A DNA stretch of 64,000 nt, from NCBI GenBank assembly GCA_964515395.1, contig CAZERC010000004.1, positions 1 through 64,000 on the forward strand, read 5' to 3'. Source of the DNA: UBA1876 sp964515395 (lineage in GTDB: Bacteria > Synergistota > Synergistia > Synergistales > Thermovirgaceae). Shown here one piece after another: positions 17,053 to 25,785 of this stretch (its first letter is position 1; every line of letters starts with the position of its first letter). The translations under genes and the position numbers were made by a program. The notes beneath the pieces are model-generated. The model made no database searches and was not told where the DNA came from. It saw nothing but the letters and a program-made list of their open reading frames with translations.

Positions 17053-18225
17053 TTACCAGGCATTCAGGTAGATGCCCTCTATGTCGTCAATGGTAAATGT
17101 CTTTGGATTGTTGCCAAGCAGCCGCTTTTCTCCAGAAGCGGCGAGGGCCATTCTCCGTATTGCACTGCGGGGTATTCCAATGTCCCTTAATCTGGATGGG
17201 ATTCCGGCTTCTCTGGCAAAGTCCGACATCAAGACCAGGGCGTCTTCAGCCCTCTCGCGGACGTCTCCCTGAAGTCTTCTTTGCTCTGAAGCTTCCCTCA
17301 TGGTATCGGAAAGCTTTGCAAACAGGTCTTCGTTGCCTTCCAGATTCGCCGTCATGACGGAACGGAGCATGGCGGCATTCGCCGTCCCGTGAGGGATGTG
17401 GAATTCGCCTCCCAGGGGATAGGCAAGAGCATGAACTGCGGCTGTCCCGGCCATGGCAAAGGCCATTCCGGCAAGAAGGCTGCCAAGGGACATATTGTAG
17501 CGGGCCTTTCTGTCGTGACCGTCACGTAATGCAAATTGCAGGGAACCGAATATTTTACGAACCGCAGAAAGTGACAACTCCCTGCTGAAGGGGTTGGCAT
17601 TGACTGACAGAAAAGATTCGACAGCATGGATGAAGGCATCCACCCCGGTGTTCGCAGTCACTTCAACAGGAAGATTCAAGGTTAGCGAAGGGTCAACCAA
17701 GGCAGCGTCGGGTATCAGGTAAGGGCTTACGACGCCCTTTTTCACCTGCTCCTCCGGGAAAGTGAATATGGCGACTGGAGACACCTCGGAGCCACTTCCC
17801 GAGGTGGTTGGCATCATGACCGTGGGAAGGCCTTTTTCGGGCACACGGTCCCTTCCGACCAGCGACATGACGTCCATACCTCCTTTTGCAAGGACGGCGA
17901 CGACCTTGGTGAAATCCATGGTGCTGCCGCCGCCAAGCCCGACAAGCACATCCACACCTGCTTCCCTTATCTCTGCTGCTGCACTTTCAAGGAGATCCAC
18001 AGGAGGCTCAGGCGGGATGCCGTCGAAAACGACGGGGGTGTATCCTTTCTTTTCAAGGATATCGATCATTGTTTCTCGTATGGACGTCTTCGACAGCGTC
18101 CGGCCCATCATGATTCCCGGTTTTCTCACCTCGAGAAAAGATAAAACATCGACAATACATCTGGATGAATCTTCTCCAAATATCACTCGTCCCGGCGTCG
18201 AGAACGTAAAAAGCGGGTCACTCAT
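17053..18225 (-). CDS. Iron-containing alcohol dehydrogenase
   Basis: A 390-residue type III alcohol dehydrogenase. The N-terminal Rossmann-like half has VLVGLGGGSTMDFTKVVAV and MPTTSGSGSEVSP. The metal-binding half carries DAFIHAVESFLS, AVHALAYPLGGEFHIPHGTANA, matching the Asp-His-His-His iron ligands. It reduces an aldehyde or oxidises an alcohol or hydroxyacid with NAD(P). It is the first gene of the operon with FAH, acyl-CoA synthetase and plsY; AGGAAGGGG precedes the ATG. The substrate is unknown. Confidence 0.93.
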   Translation of the reverse strand: MSDPLFTFSTPGRVIFGEDSSRCIVDVLSFLEVRKPGIMMGRTLSKTSIRETMIDILEKKGYTPVVFDGIPPEPPVDLLESAAAEIREAGVDVLVGLGGGSTMDFTKVVAVLAKGGMDVMSLVGRDRVPEKGLPTVMMPTTSGSGSEVSPVAIFTFPEEQVKKGVVSPYLIPDAALVDPSLTLNLPVEVTANTGVDAFIHAVESFLSVNANPFSRELSLSAVRKIFGSLQFALRDGHDRKARYNMSLGSLLAGMAFAMAGTAAVHALAYPLGGEFHIPHGTANAAMLRSVMTANLEGNEDLFAKLSDTMREASEQRRLQGDVRERAEDALVLMSDFAREAGIPSRLRDIGIPRSAIRRMALAASGEKRLLGNNPKTFTIDDIEGIYLNAW

Positions 18226-18402
18226 AAAAATCCCCTTCCTGACAGCATTTTCGGCAAGTGTCGACCTGCAGGCATCGTCATTCGACGTTAGTATTTGTCC
18301 CGAACGACTTCAGCATAACCGAAAGAAGCTCCAGGGCAAATGCCCGCGGGAAGACAAGACGTTTTTTCGAAACACACGTCATGGAGATACCACGTTTCCG
18401 TT

Positions 18403-18431
18403 TTGCCTGAAAAAGAGAAATCATGTAAAAT
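18403..18431 (+). promoter_or_regulatory. Promoter of the superoxide reductase gene
   Basis: TTGCCT (18403-18408) and TAAAAT (18426-18431) are exactly 17 nt apart, with the start codon 33 nt downstream. Confidence 0.7.
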
Positions 18432-18464
18432 ACTCCCAGATTACAGAAAAGGGAGGTCCGATTC

Positions 18465-18860
18465 ATGGGAAAGATTGCAGAACTGTACCAGAGCGCGGAC
18501 TGGAAATCTGAAAAACACGTTCCCGTTATCGAATGTCCCGAGACCGTCTCCGCCGGGGAAACATTCCATGTCAAAGTCTCTCTCGGGAAAGAGATCGCCC
18601 ACCCCAATACGACAGAACATCACATCAGATGGATACAGCTTTTCTTCAAGCCTGAAGGCGAAAAATTCGCCGTTCAGATCGGGAACTTCGAATTCACCGC
18701 CCATGGGGAATCGGTGGAAGGCGCAAATGAAGGGGCTGTGCACACGCATCACTCCGTAACGGCGGAAATGTCTACGAAAAAACCGGGGACCCTCTACGCC
18801 ACCGCTTGCTGCAATATTCACGGCTTCTGGGAAAATTCCAGGGAGATCAAAATCTCCTGA
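18465..18860 (+). CDS. Superoxide reductase, one-iron neelaredoxin type
   Basis: A 131-residue protein. All iron ligands of the SOR centre are visible: EKHVPVI (Glu, Lys and first His), HPNTTEHHI (further His ligands) and CNIHGFW (Cys and last His). It lacks the N-terminal rubredoxin-like domain of desulfoferrodoxin. It reduces superoxide to hydrogen peroxide using rubredoxin-like donors, an oxygen-defence strategy of anaerobes. The start has AAAGGGAGG upstream. The gene is monocistronic, between its own promoter and a strong terminator. Confidence 0.93.
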   Translation: MGKIAELYQSADWKSEKHVPVIECPETVSAGETFHVKVSLGKEIAHPNTTEHHIRWIQLFFKPEGEKFAVQIGNFEFTAHGESVEGANEGAVHTHHSVTAEMSTKKPGTLYATACCNIHGFWENSREIKIS

Positions 18861-18890
18861 AATAATCGATAGCAGCCCACGCAAAAGAGG

Positions 18891-18925
18891 ACGGGGCGAT
18901 CCCTTAAAGGATCGCCCCGTCTTTC
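18891..18925. terminator. Terminator shared by SOR and aminotransferase genes
   Basis: Perfect 13-bp arms GACGGGGCGATCC/GGATCGCCCCGTC with a 6-nt loop, followed by TTTC, between two convergent genes. Confidence 0.88.
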
Positions 18926-18948
18926 ACATCCCTCGCACTTCCGGCGGG

Positions 18949-20157
18949 TCAATCTTTCATCTTTTGTATCGCCCGTGAAAGGCGCCTGGCCGCTTCGTCC
19001 AGTTCGTCCGCTCCGGCGAAGGTAAAACAGGCCCGCACGTTCTCGGCACCGCCACCGTTTGGGAAAAAGGCATCCCCCACAACAAAGGCCACCCCTTCGT
19101 CGATGGCCTTGTCGAAAAGCGCCCTCGAGTCCATTCCAGGCAGCGTCAGCCAGTAGAAAAATCCTCCTTGGGGAGTCTCATACGAAGCGTCTTGTGGCAA
19201 ATGTTTCCTGAAAGCCGCCTCCATGGCATCACGTTTTTTCCTGTAGTGGTCTATGATTTTCGGAAGGAACTCGTCCATGTGCCCACGGCGGCAATACTCG
19301 TACACCAGTGCCTGCGAAACCGTGCTCGTACAGAGGTCACTCCCCTGTTTCACCATGATCATCTTTCTGATAACCTCCTCGGGACCGACAACCCAGGCAA
19401 CACGTGTACCCGGCGCCAGGATCTTCGAGAAGGAGCAGGCGTATAAAACAATTCCCTCGGCATCCATGGAAAACAGCGTCGGCTCATGCTCTCCATCGAA
19501 CCTGAGGTGACCATAAGGGTCATCTTCGAGAATGGGTATTCCATGGCGCGACGCCACTTCAAGGAGTTCTTTTCTTCGTGCGGCCGTCAGGGTGGACCCC
19601 GAAGGGTTCTGGAAATTGACGATGGAATATATCAGTTTCACTTCTTTTCCCCCGGCACGGGCACGTTCGAGTTTTTCCTCCAGAAGGTCAACCCTCATGC
19701 CGTCCTTGTCACAGGGTACGGTAATGAAGGAGGCCCGGCGATTCCGCAAGACATGGGTCGCTCCAGGGTAGGTGGGTTCCTCAACGATCACCGCATCACC
19801 CGGATTCAGAAGCACTGCCGCGAGCAGGTCCATGACCTGTTGGGATCCAGTGGTTACCAGCAACTCGTCGGAGCTCACCTTCCGCCCCATCCGTGGAGCC
19901 ATCCATTCGGAGATGAACTCTTTCAGGGGTTCATATCCTCCTGTCGTCCCGTACTGGAGAACATCCCTGCCACGTTCGCCTATGATGGCCGAAGCTTCCT
20001 GGAATTCCTCGACAGGAAAAATCCTTGGATCGGGATTCCCGCCGGCGAGAGATATCATGCCCGGCTTTTTCGTATATTTCATGAGCTCTCTTATGGGGGA
20101 AGGCTTGAGTGCCTTCGCCACGTCGGAATATAGTTTTTCCCATACCTGCAGGCCCAT
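18949..20157 (-). CDS. PLP-dependent aminotransferase, class I/II (LysN/aromatic-type)
   Basis: A 402-residue fold-type I enzyme. It has ISLAGGNPDPRIFPVEEF near residue 34, LLVTTGSQQVMDLLAA for cofactor binding, NFQNPSGSTL, PILEDDPYGHLRFDG with the PLP aspartate and tyrosine, and YACSFSKILAPGTRVAW with the Schiff-base lysine. These features match 2-aminoadipate/multi-substrate aminotransferases that lack a GntR domain. AAAGGAGTG precedes the ATG. The substrate range cannot be set from sequence; aromatic or branched amino acids are likely. Confidence 0.92.
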   Translation of the reverse strand: MGLQVWEKLYSDVAKALKPSPIRELMKYTKKPGMISLAGGNPDPRIFPVEEFQEASAIIGERGRDVLQYGTTGGYEPLKEFISEWMAPRMGRKVSSDELLVTTGSQQVMDLLAAVLLNPGDAVIVEEPTYPGATHVLRNRRASFITVPCDKDGMRVDLLEEKLERARAGGKEVKLIYSIVNFQNPSGSTLTAARRKELLEVASRHGIPILEDDPYGHLRFDGEHEPTLFSMDAEGIVLYACSFSKILAPGTRVAWVVGPEEVIRKMIMVKQGSDLCTSTVSQALVYEYCRRGHMDEFLPKIIDHYRKKRDAMEAAFRKHLPQDASYETPQGGFFYWLTLPGMDSRALFDKAIDEGVAFVVGDAFFPNGGGAENVRACFTFAGADELDEAARRLSRAIQKMKD

Positions 20158-20262
20158 GTTCCATCACTCCTTTCCGGTAGTTATAGTCCTCGACTCAAGC
20201 CATGCCGTATGCGGCACGTACCGGTTTCCAGTTTAGTTCACTTTTGCACAAGTGTGAAGTCG

Positions 20263-20823
20263 TCAGGGTCGAATGACCACGACAGTTCCTGGAGCCGTTT
20301 CCTCAACAATCTGGAGAAGTTCCTCGTTTTTCATCCGGATGCAGCCTTCACTCGCACGTGTGCCTATAGATCCGGGATCATGAGTCCCGTGAATTCCTAT
20401 CCCTTTCCAGCCCGTCTCGAGACGGATAAACCATGGACCATAGGCTCCGGCGACGGGTCCCTCGCCGTCTCCAAAGTCATGGACCCAATGTTTCGAGTCA
20501 TGGATACTGACAACCCTGAACACCCCTTCCGGTGTCCTCATGTCCCCGACACGCTGCTTGTCGCCTGGATTTTTCCCAAGGGCCACGCCGAAACGGGCAA
20601 GTTCACGGCTCCCCGAGTACAGGACCAGGGTGAAACGGGATTTCTCGATGAGGATCCACCGGGAATCAGCCAGATTCCACGTGTCGACGAAATCCTCCAG
20701 GAGGAAGGGTTGCGGGATTTCGGCCGGGATCCTGCGGGCTGCCGGGACCGCTGCGGGGGCCAAAATGCCCGTAAGGACGAAGAAACAGACCAGCGCACCG
20801 AGAAAAAACCCTTTTCCCTTCAT
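20263..20823 (-). CDS. Exported L,D-transpeptidase (YkuD)
   Basis: About 186 residues. A signal peptide (MKGKGFFLGALVCFFVLTG) is followed by a YkuD domain with GIGIHGTHDPGSIGTRASEGCIRM, the His-x(n)-Ser-x-Gly-Cys catalytic signature. It would form 3-3 cross-links in peptidoglycan or attach proteins to it. The ATG at 20823 overlaps the stop of the preceding DUF5665 gene (ATGA). A much longer upstream extension in the same frame is the shadow of that gene and was discarded. Confidence 0.9.
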   Translation of the reverse strand: MKGKGFFLGALVCFFVLTGILAPAAVPAARRIPAEIPQPFLLEDFVDTWNLADSRWILIEKSRFTLVLYSGSRELARFGVALGKNPGDKQRVGDMRTPEGVFRVVSIHDSKHWVHDFGDGEGPVAGAYGPWFIRLETGWKGIGIHGTHDPGSIGTRASEGCIRMKNEELLQIVEETAPGTVVVIRP

Positions 20824-21140
20824 CGTATGCCTCCATTCATCTGGCCCTGGACAGACTGGATGATGTCGGCGATAAGACCGCCGATGACCGGAAGCTGCAG
20901 CGAAAGCAGGGGCTTGAGCACCCCCACGATTATGTACCCGACAATGACGGTCAGAATCGTCAAACCGATGGCGAACCCGAGCCCCCTGGCAACTCCCACG
21001 AGGAAATTGCGCCAAAAAAGTCTCCAGGGACTGCTCATCATTTCCACAAACTCGTAGCAACGATGATCTTCCAGAATGTCGGATATGCTTTTTCCCAGCG
21101 AAGTTTCGCTTCGTTCGGGTGCATCCGGTTTCTCGGACAT
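20820..21140 (-). CDS. DUF5665 family membrane protein
   Basis: About 106 residues. A polar N-terminus (MSEKPDAPERSE) leads to an amphipathic stretch and a SPWRLFWRNFLVGVARGLGFAIG motif followed by two hydrophobic segments, as in DUF5665 proteins. Function is unknown. The ATG at 21140 has GGAGGGAAAGGG upstream. It is translationally coupled to the L,D-transpeptidase, which hints at an envelope role (inference). Confidence 0.75.
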   Translation of the reverse strand: MSEKPDAPERSETSLGKSISDILEDHRCYEFVEMMSSPWRLFWRNFLVGVARGLGFAIGLTILTVIVGYIIVGVLKPLLSLQLPVIGGLIADIIQSVQGQMNGGIR

Positions 21141-21356
21141 CCCTTTCCCTCCTCCAGGCGTTTCAGCACCAAGGCAGTCATTACAAGACAAAAACGGCAT
21201 CAGGTCTTCCGTTGAAATAAGAAAGTTTCATGAAAAGGCCTTTGCGGCAGGGTACGAACTCCTTGTACCTACAACCAAAAGAAAAAATGCCTATTGAAAA
21301 AGGATACCAAATAATACAATCTCATGCCGAGGACCCGCAACCTGCCAGGAACCTGC

Positions 21357-22688
21357 ATGTATACTGAAACACTGAAAAGGATATGCGGAAAACCTTTGAA
21401 GGGACTGCGCCGGAGTATGAAATTTTTCGTTTCATCGTCGGGACATCACCGGTCCGTCAACGCCTGGTGCCTCTATGACGTGGGGAATTCGGCTTTCGCG
21501 ACAACCATCATCGCGGCGGTCTTTCCTGTCTATTTCAACATCGTCGCAGTCACACTGAAAGAAGGTCAATCCTCAGCCTTTTTGGGATATGCCTCGTCAG
21601 GAGCCATGCTTTTGTCGGCCTCCCTTGCCCCGATTTTGGGAAGCATTTCCGATGTTTCCGGAACGAGAAAACCTTTCCTTGCCTTTTTTACCGCCCTGGG
21701 AATCCTGTCGACGGGGCTTCTGTTCACTGTCGATCACGGAAACTGGCTCAAAGGGCTCTTTTTTTATGCTGCTGGGAGTGTCGGTTTTTCGTCCTCCATG
21801 ATCTTCTACGACTCTCTCCTGCCCCAGTTGGCCGAGAAGGAAAACAATATCGACGAAATATCAACCCGTGGATTTGCCTTTGGCTACATCGGAGGCGGCA
21901 CGCTCCTGGCGATAAATGTCCTGGGCATCATCCTGCTGCCGGGAACCCTGGGATTCCGCCTGGCCTTTCTGTCCGTTGCCTTGTGGTGGCTGCTTTTTTC
22001 GATACCAGTATTCAGGTATGTTCCCGAACCTCCCGTCACAGGTCCCGGCGGCGAAGAAACAGCACATGCCATCAGACATGGCGCCAAACGCATCGTGAGA
22101 ACTTTCAGGAATATCAGGCAACACCGGGAGCTTTTCCTCTTTCTCCTCGCCTTCTGGTTGTACAATGACGGTGTCGGAACCATCATGAAACTTGCTGCAA
22201 TCTATGCGGCGGGACTGTTGTTCAGCCCGCTTTCTATAATCGGGGCGCTCCTTTTGACCCAGTTTGTGGCAGCGCCCTTTGCGATTCTTTACGGCAAACT
22301 TGCCCGTAAAACCGGTGGAAAGACGGCTATCAGCATAGGTCTGATCTGGTATTGCCTGATTACCGTAACCGCCATGTTCATGTCCGCATCCTGGCATTTC
22401 TGGATCCTGGCTGTAGCTGTCGGGATGGTTCAGGGCGGCGTCCAGGCTATCAGCAGAAGCACCTTCGGCGGAATGATCCCAAAGGGGAAAAGTGCCGAAT
22501 TTTTCGGCTTCTATGATATGTCAGGCAAATTTTCCGGAGTGGCGGGACCTTTACTTTTCGGGCTTATCACCCAGTACACGGGATCCCCGTTAATTGGTAT
22601 CGGCGTCCTTTTACTTTTCTTCATTGGAGGATTCCTGCTTCTTGCGAAAGTGGATATCGAAAAAGGTCGTGCCGCCGCGCTACAATGA
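21357..22688 (+). CDS. MFS transporter, UMF1 (Atg22-like) family
   Basis: About 443 residues with 12 membrane segments. The signature VNAWCLYDVGNSAFATTIIAAVFPVYF near the start and FWLYNDGVGTIMKLAAIYA at TM7 mark the UMF1 family, whose yeast relative Atg22 exports amino acids. The start is uncertain: a possible -10 box (TACAAT, 21313-21318) argues against the ATG at 21324, so ATG 21357 (AGGAA upstream) is preferred; 21417 is also possible. The substrate in bacteria is unknown. The downstream B3/4 gene follows after 28 nt. Confidence 0.88.
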   Translation: MYTETLKRICGKPLKGLRRSMKFFVSSSGHHRSVNAWCLYDVGNSAFATTIIAAVFPVYFNIVAVTLKEGQSSAFLGYASSGAMLLSASLAPILGSISDVSGTRKPFLAFFTALGILSTGLLFTVDHGNWLKGLFFYAAGSVGFSSSMIFYDSLLPQLAEKENNIDEISTRGFAFGYIGGGTLLAINVLGIILLPGTLGFRLAFLSVALWWLLFSIPVFRYVPEPPVTGPGGEETAHAIRHGAKRIVRTFRNIRQHRELFLFLLAFWLYNDGVGTIMKLAAIYAAGLLFSPLSIIGALLLTQFVAAPFAILYGKLARKTGGKTAISIGLIWYCLITVTAMFMSASWHFWILAVAVGMVQGGVQAISRSTFGGMIPKGKSAEFFGFYDMSGKFSGVAGPLLFGLITQYTGSPLIGIGVLLLFFIGGFLLLAKVDIEKGRAAALQ

Positions 22689-22716
22689 ACACGAAAAAAG
22701 GAGGCAGGAATACGTT

Positions 22717-23427
22717 ATGGAGATAGGAATTCACGAAGCGGTTTTCGAATTGTTCCCTGACTTCACCCGTGGAGTCGTCATAGCGAAAGGTCTCGACAAT
22801 TCCGGCAAAAACCCAAAACTCGAAGAGGAACTCCGCGTTCTCGAGGAGGCAATAAGAACGGATGAATCACTTGAAAAATTCAAGGAACACCCGAGACTTG
22901 CCCCCTGGATGGAGGCTTTCCGTGCATTCGGAGTCAACCCCAATGCATGTCCGCCATCGATAATCAATCTCGTCAAGCGGATCCGAAAGGGAACCACCAT
23001 TCCCTATATCAACACCGTGGTCTCCCTGATAAACAGGACGAGCCTGAAACACCTCGTTCCCTGCGGAGGCGACGACCTGGAAGCCGTTTCAGGCAATCTC
23101 AGGCTCTCACCTGCCGCGGGCGGTGAGACATACAGGCCCCTGGGAAAGCCCGAAGCCGTTGAAAATCCAAAACCGGGAGAAATTATTTACCAGGACGAAT
23201 CCAGCAGAAACGTCCTGTGCCGGGCCTGGTGCTGGCGAAACAGCGATACCACGAAAATCACGGAGTCAACAATGAAAGTCGCCTTGAACGTGGACGGCCT
23301 GCCTCCCGTAACGTCCGCCGAAATTCGTCACCTTGCGGCAGAACTGGCGGAGGTTGTCGAAGAATACTGCAGCGCCACAACCAAAGTCCACATTCTTGAT
23401 GCAGCAAATCCCTCGTTTTCACTCTGA
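22717..23427 (+). CDS. B3/B4 domain protein (PheT editing-domain homologue)
   Basis: About 236 residues with a free-standing B3/4 domain of phenylalanyl-tRNA synthetase beta. WMEAFRAFGVNPNACPPSIINLVKRI and PYINTVVSLINRTSLKHLVPCGGDDLEAV are typical. The ATG at 22717 follows AAAAAGGAGGCAGG. In PheRS this fold edits Tyr-tRNA(Phe); stand-alone forms may act on D- or non-cognate amino acids or tRNAs, but this is unproven. It probably shares a transcript with the upstream MFS carrier. Confidence 0.88.
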   Translation: MEIGIHEAVFELFPDFTRGVVIAKGLDNSGKNPKLEEELRVLEEAIRTDESLEKFKEHPRLAPWMEAFRAFGVNPNACPPSIINLVKRIRKGTTIPYINTVVSLINRTSLKHLVPCGGDDLEAVSGNLRLSPAAGGETYRPLGKPEAVENPKPGEIIYQDESSRNVLCRAWCWRNSDTTKITESTMKVALNVDGLPPVTSAEIRHLAAELAEVVEEYCSATTKVHILDAANPSFSL

Positions 23428-23520
23428 AGAAAAATTTTGAGGTTTCACTTTTGTGCCGCCCGAGAAGTGGTAGCGGTCAAGATCGAATGGCGCGCGACAG
23501 ACGGAAAGGAGTGCCAAACA

Positions 23521-23772
23521 ATGGAATCGTTGTTCCAGCCGGTTTTGGGTGGAATCTTTATGGGAATGGGCGCAGGGTTTCTCGCCTATGCCTATGGGGA
23601 CAAGATCTGGGGACGCCGTGACAGGAAAGGGAAGGGCAAAACAGCTGCGCCGAAAGGATTTTACGATCCAGGGAGGGCTGGTCCAACCCGCAGGCAGATA
23701 CGCCTCAAAAGGGCCGTCATTGCTGGTATTGGCGTGGGCGCGATGTTCTTTTTCTATTTCGCCAACAGATAA
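23521..23772 (+). CDS. Small hypothetical membrane protein
   Basis: Eighty-three residues. It has a glycine-rich hydrophobic N-terminus (VLGGIFMGMGAGFLAYAYG), a basic middle (about residues 30-64), and a second hydrophobic segment near the C-terminus. The ATG at 23521 is preceded by AAAGGAG at 9 nt. It lies between the B3/4 gene and pepF on the same strand. No family is recognised. Confidence 0.7.
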   Translation: MESLFQPVLGGIFMGMGAGFLAYAYGDKIWGRRDRKGKGKTAAPKGFYDPGRAGPTRRQIRLKRAVIAGIGVGAMFFFYFANR

Positions 23773-23851
23773 GGAATGGAAGACCCGTTCCCTTCCTTTT
23801 CCCCGGAGGCGGGACACCACGGCCAGAGAAGGACAGAAAGGATGTTGATTT

Positions 23852-25690
23852 GTGACCACCGAAGACATGGGAAAAACCGGGACTTCCTCCATACCTGAGA
23901 GATCGGAGATCCCCGAAGAGGAAACCTGGCGGCTTGAAGATCTGTTTGAAAGTCCAGAAGCCTGGGAAGAAGCTTTGCAAAAATCAGAGACCATGGGGAA
24001 AGACCTCGCCTCCCTCAAAGGAAGCCTGAAGGAAAGCGCAGCAGGCCTCCTTGAGGGGTTGCGTCTTGCCGACGCACTGGAAGAACTGGTCGACCACATC
24101 GTCGTCTATGCCCATTTGCTCAGTCACCAGGACACGAGGAATTCCCATGCCCAGTCAATGGCCGCACGGTCTCTTTCCATTGCCGTCAAGACCGGTGAGA
24201 GGACTTCCTTCGTGGTGCCGGAAATCCTTGAGGCCGGAAAGGACCGCATACTCAAGTTCATGAAAGAGCGGCAGGAGCTTGAGCACTATCGTTTCCTCCT
24301 GGAGGACATTTTCAGACAAAGCGCACATCGCCTTTCAACCGAAGAGGAAACGCTCTTGTCAGGTGCCGGTGAAATCGCCCACGCTTCTGAAAACGTATTC
24401 AGCATGCTCACAAACGCGGACATGACCTTTCCGAAAGTTGCCGACAGCAATGGGAAAAAACACACACTCTCTCAGGAGCGTTACGGGACCTACCTGGTCT
24501 CACCGGACAGGACGCTCCGCGAAAACGCTTTCAGGTCCTTTCACGAGCAATTCGGCGCCTTCAGAAACACCCTCTCGGGGACTCTGAACACCGCCCTCAG
24601 AAGCGCTGCATACTTTGCCCGCAGCAGAAGATATGAATCGACACTGGAGGCAGCCCTGTCTCCCGATGCAATTCCAACAGAGGTTTACCACGGTCTCATT
24701 GAGAGGGTCGGGAAATATCTGAATCTCCTCCACCGGTACGTATCGGTAAAAAAGCGCTCCCTTGAGCTGGACTCGCTCCACATGTACGACATGTATGTTC
24801 CCCTCGTACCAGAGCCCAGGCGGGATATTCCGTACGAAGATGCGTGCAATATGGTTACCGAGGCACTTGAACCACTGGGGAGTGAATATGTGTCGCGGCT
24901 GCAGAAAGGTTTCGGTTCACGCTGGATCGATGTCCGCGAAAACAAGGGGAAACGTAGCGGAGCCTTCTCGTGGGGTTCTTACGGCATCCACCCTTACGTA
25001 CTCCTCAACTACAACGGCACTTTCAAGGACGTTTTCACCATAGCTCACGAGATGGGACATGCGCTGCACAAGGACTACACCGACCGGAAACAGCCTTACG
25101 TCTATTCCGGACACAGCATTTTCACGGCAGAGGTGGCTTCCACGACAAACGAAATCATGCTGCACAAAGCGCTCCGTGAAAAAGCCGGATCCCCACAGGA
25201 AAGACTCTATTTTGCCCATACTCTCCTCGAGCAGATCCGCACCACCTTTTTCCGCCAGACACTCTTCGCCGAGTTTGAACTGGCCGTCCATAACATGATC
25301 GCCGATGGCGGGGCTCCCACAGCGGACACCTTTTGCTCTCTCTGGCGGGAGTTGAATGAAAAATATTACGGACCCGAACTGTTCATCGACAGGGAGCTGG
25401 AATTTGAGTGGGCGCGAATCCCCCACTTCTATTCCCCCTTCTACGTCTATCAGTACGCCACCGGATACGCAGCGGCGACAACTCTCTCAAAGGGTATTTC
25501 TGAAGAAGGGCCCCCGGCGGTCGCCAGATTTATCGACTTTCTGGAAAGCGGCAAATCAGATTATCCCGTCACACTGCTCAAGCGTGCCGGCGTGGATATG
25601 ACTTCACCTGAGCCCGTAGAGGCTGTAGCAACCCTCTTCGAAGCAACACTCCAAGAGCTGGAGAAAATGCTGGACGGCAGGTATGACTGA
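23852..25690 (+). CDS. pepF: Oligoendopeptidase F (M3B metallopeptidase)
   Basis: A 612-residue cytosolic peptidase. The N-terminal M3 helical domain begins with ETWRLEDLFESPEAWEEAL. The zinc site FTIAHEMGHALHKDY (HExxH) is at about residue 393, and a downstream glutamate ligand lies in FTAEVASTTNEIML, 25 residues on. It degrades short peptides, fitting a peptide/amino-acid fermenter. The GTG at 23852 is the likely start; ATG at 23867 is an alternative. A perfect-palindrome terminator follows. Confidence 0.93.
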   Translation: MTTEDMGKTGTSSIPERSEIPEEETWRLEDLFESPEAWEEALQKSETMGKDLASLKGSLKESAAGLLEGLRLADALEELVDHIVVYAHLLSHQDTRNSHAQSMAARSLSIAVKTGERTSFVVPEILEAGKDRILKFMKERQELEHYRFLLEDIFRQSAHRLSTEEETLLSGAGEIAHASENVFSMLTNADMTFPKVADSNGKKHTLSQERYGTYLVSPDRTLRENAFRSFHEQFGAFRNTLSGTLNTALRSAAYFARSRRYESTLEAALSPDAIPTEVYHGLIERVGKYLNLLHRYVSVKKRSLELDSLHMYDMYVPLVPEPRRDIPYEDACNMVTEALEPLGSEYVSRLQKGFGSRWIDVRENKGKRSGAFSWGSYGIHPYVLLNYNGTFKDVFTIAHEMGHALHKDYTDRKQPYVYSGHSIFTAEVASTTNEIMLHKALREKAGSPQERLYFAHTLLEQIRTTFFRQTLFAEFELAVHNMIADGGAPTADTFCSLWRELNEKYYGPELFIDRELEFEWARIPHFYSPFYVYQYATGYAAATTLSKGISEEGPPAVARFIDFLESGKSDYPVTLLKRAGVDMTSPEPVEAVATLFEATLQELEKMLDGRYD

Positions 25691-25711
25691 GAATGAAGCC
25701 TGACATGAACG

Positions 25712-25749
25712 AAAAAACGGTTCCCGAATCGATTCGGGAACCGTTTTTT
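25712..25749. terminator. Bidirectional palindromic terminator after pepF
   Basis: A perfect 38-nt palindrome centred at 25730/25731 (arm AAAAAACGGTTCCCGAATC). It has an A-run on one side and a T-run on the other, serving the convergent pepF and NMO genes. Confidence 0.92.
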
Positions 25750-25785
25750 TTTACCTTCGACTGTCAGGCTGAAAAGAACTGGCGC

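Noticed and set aside
25712..25749. 38-nt perfect palindrome as a recombination or attachment site
   Set aside because: A-run and T-run edges and its place between convergent genes make a bidirectional terminator the simple explanation.
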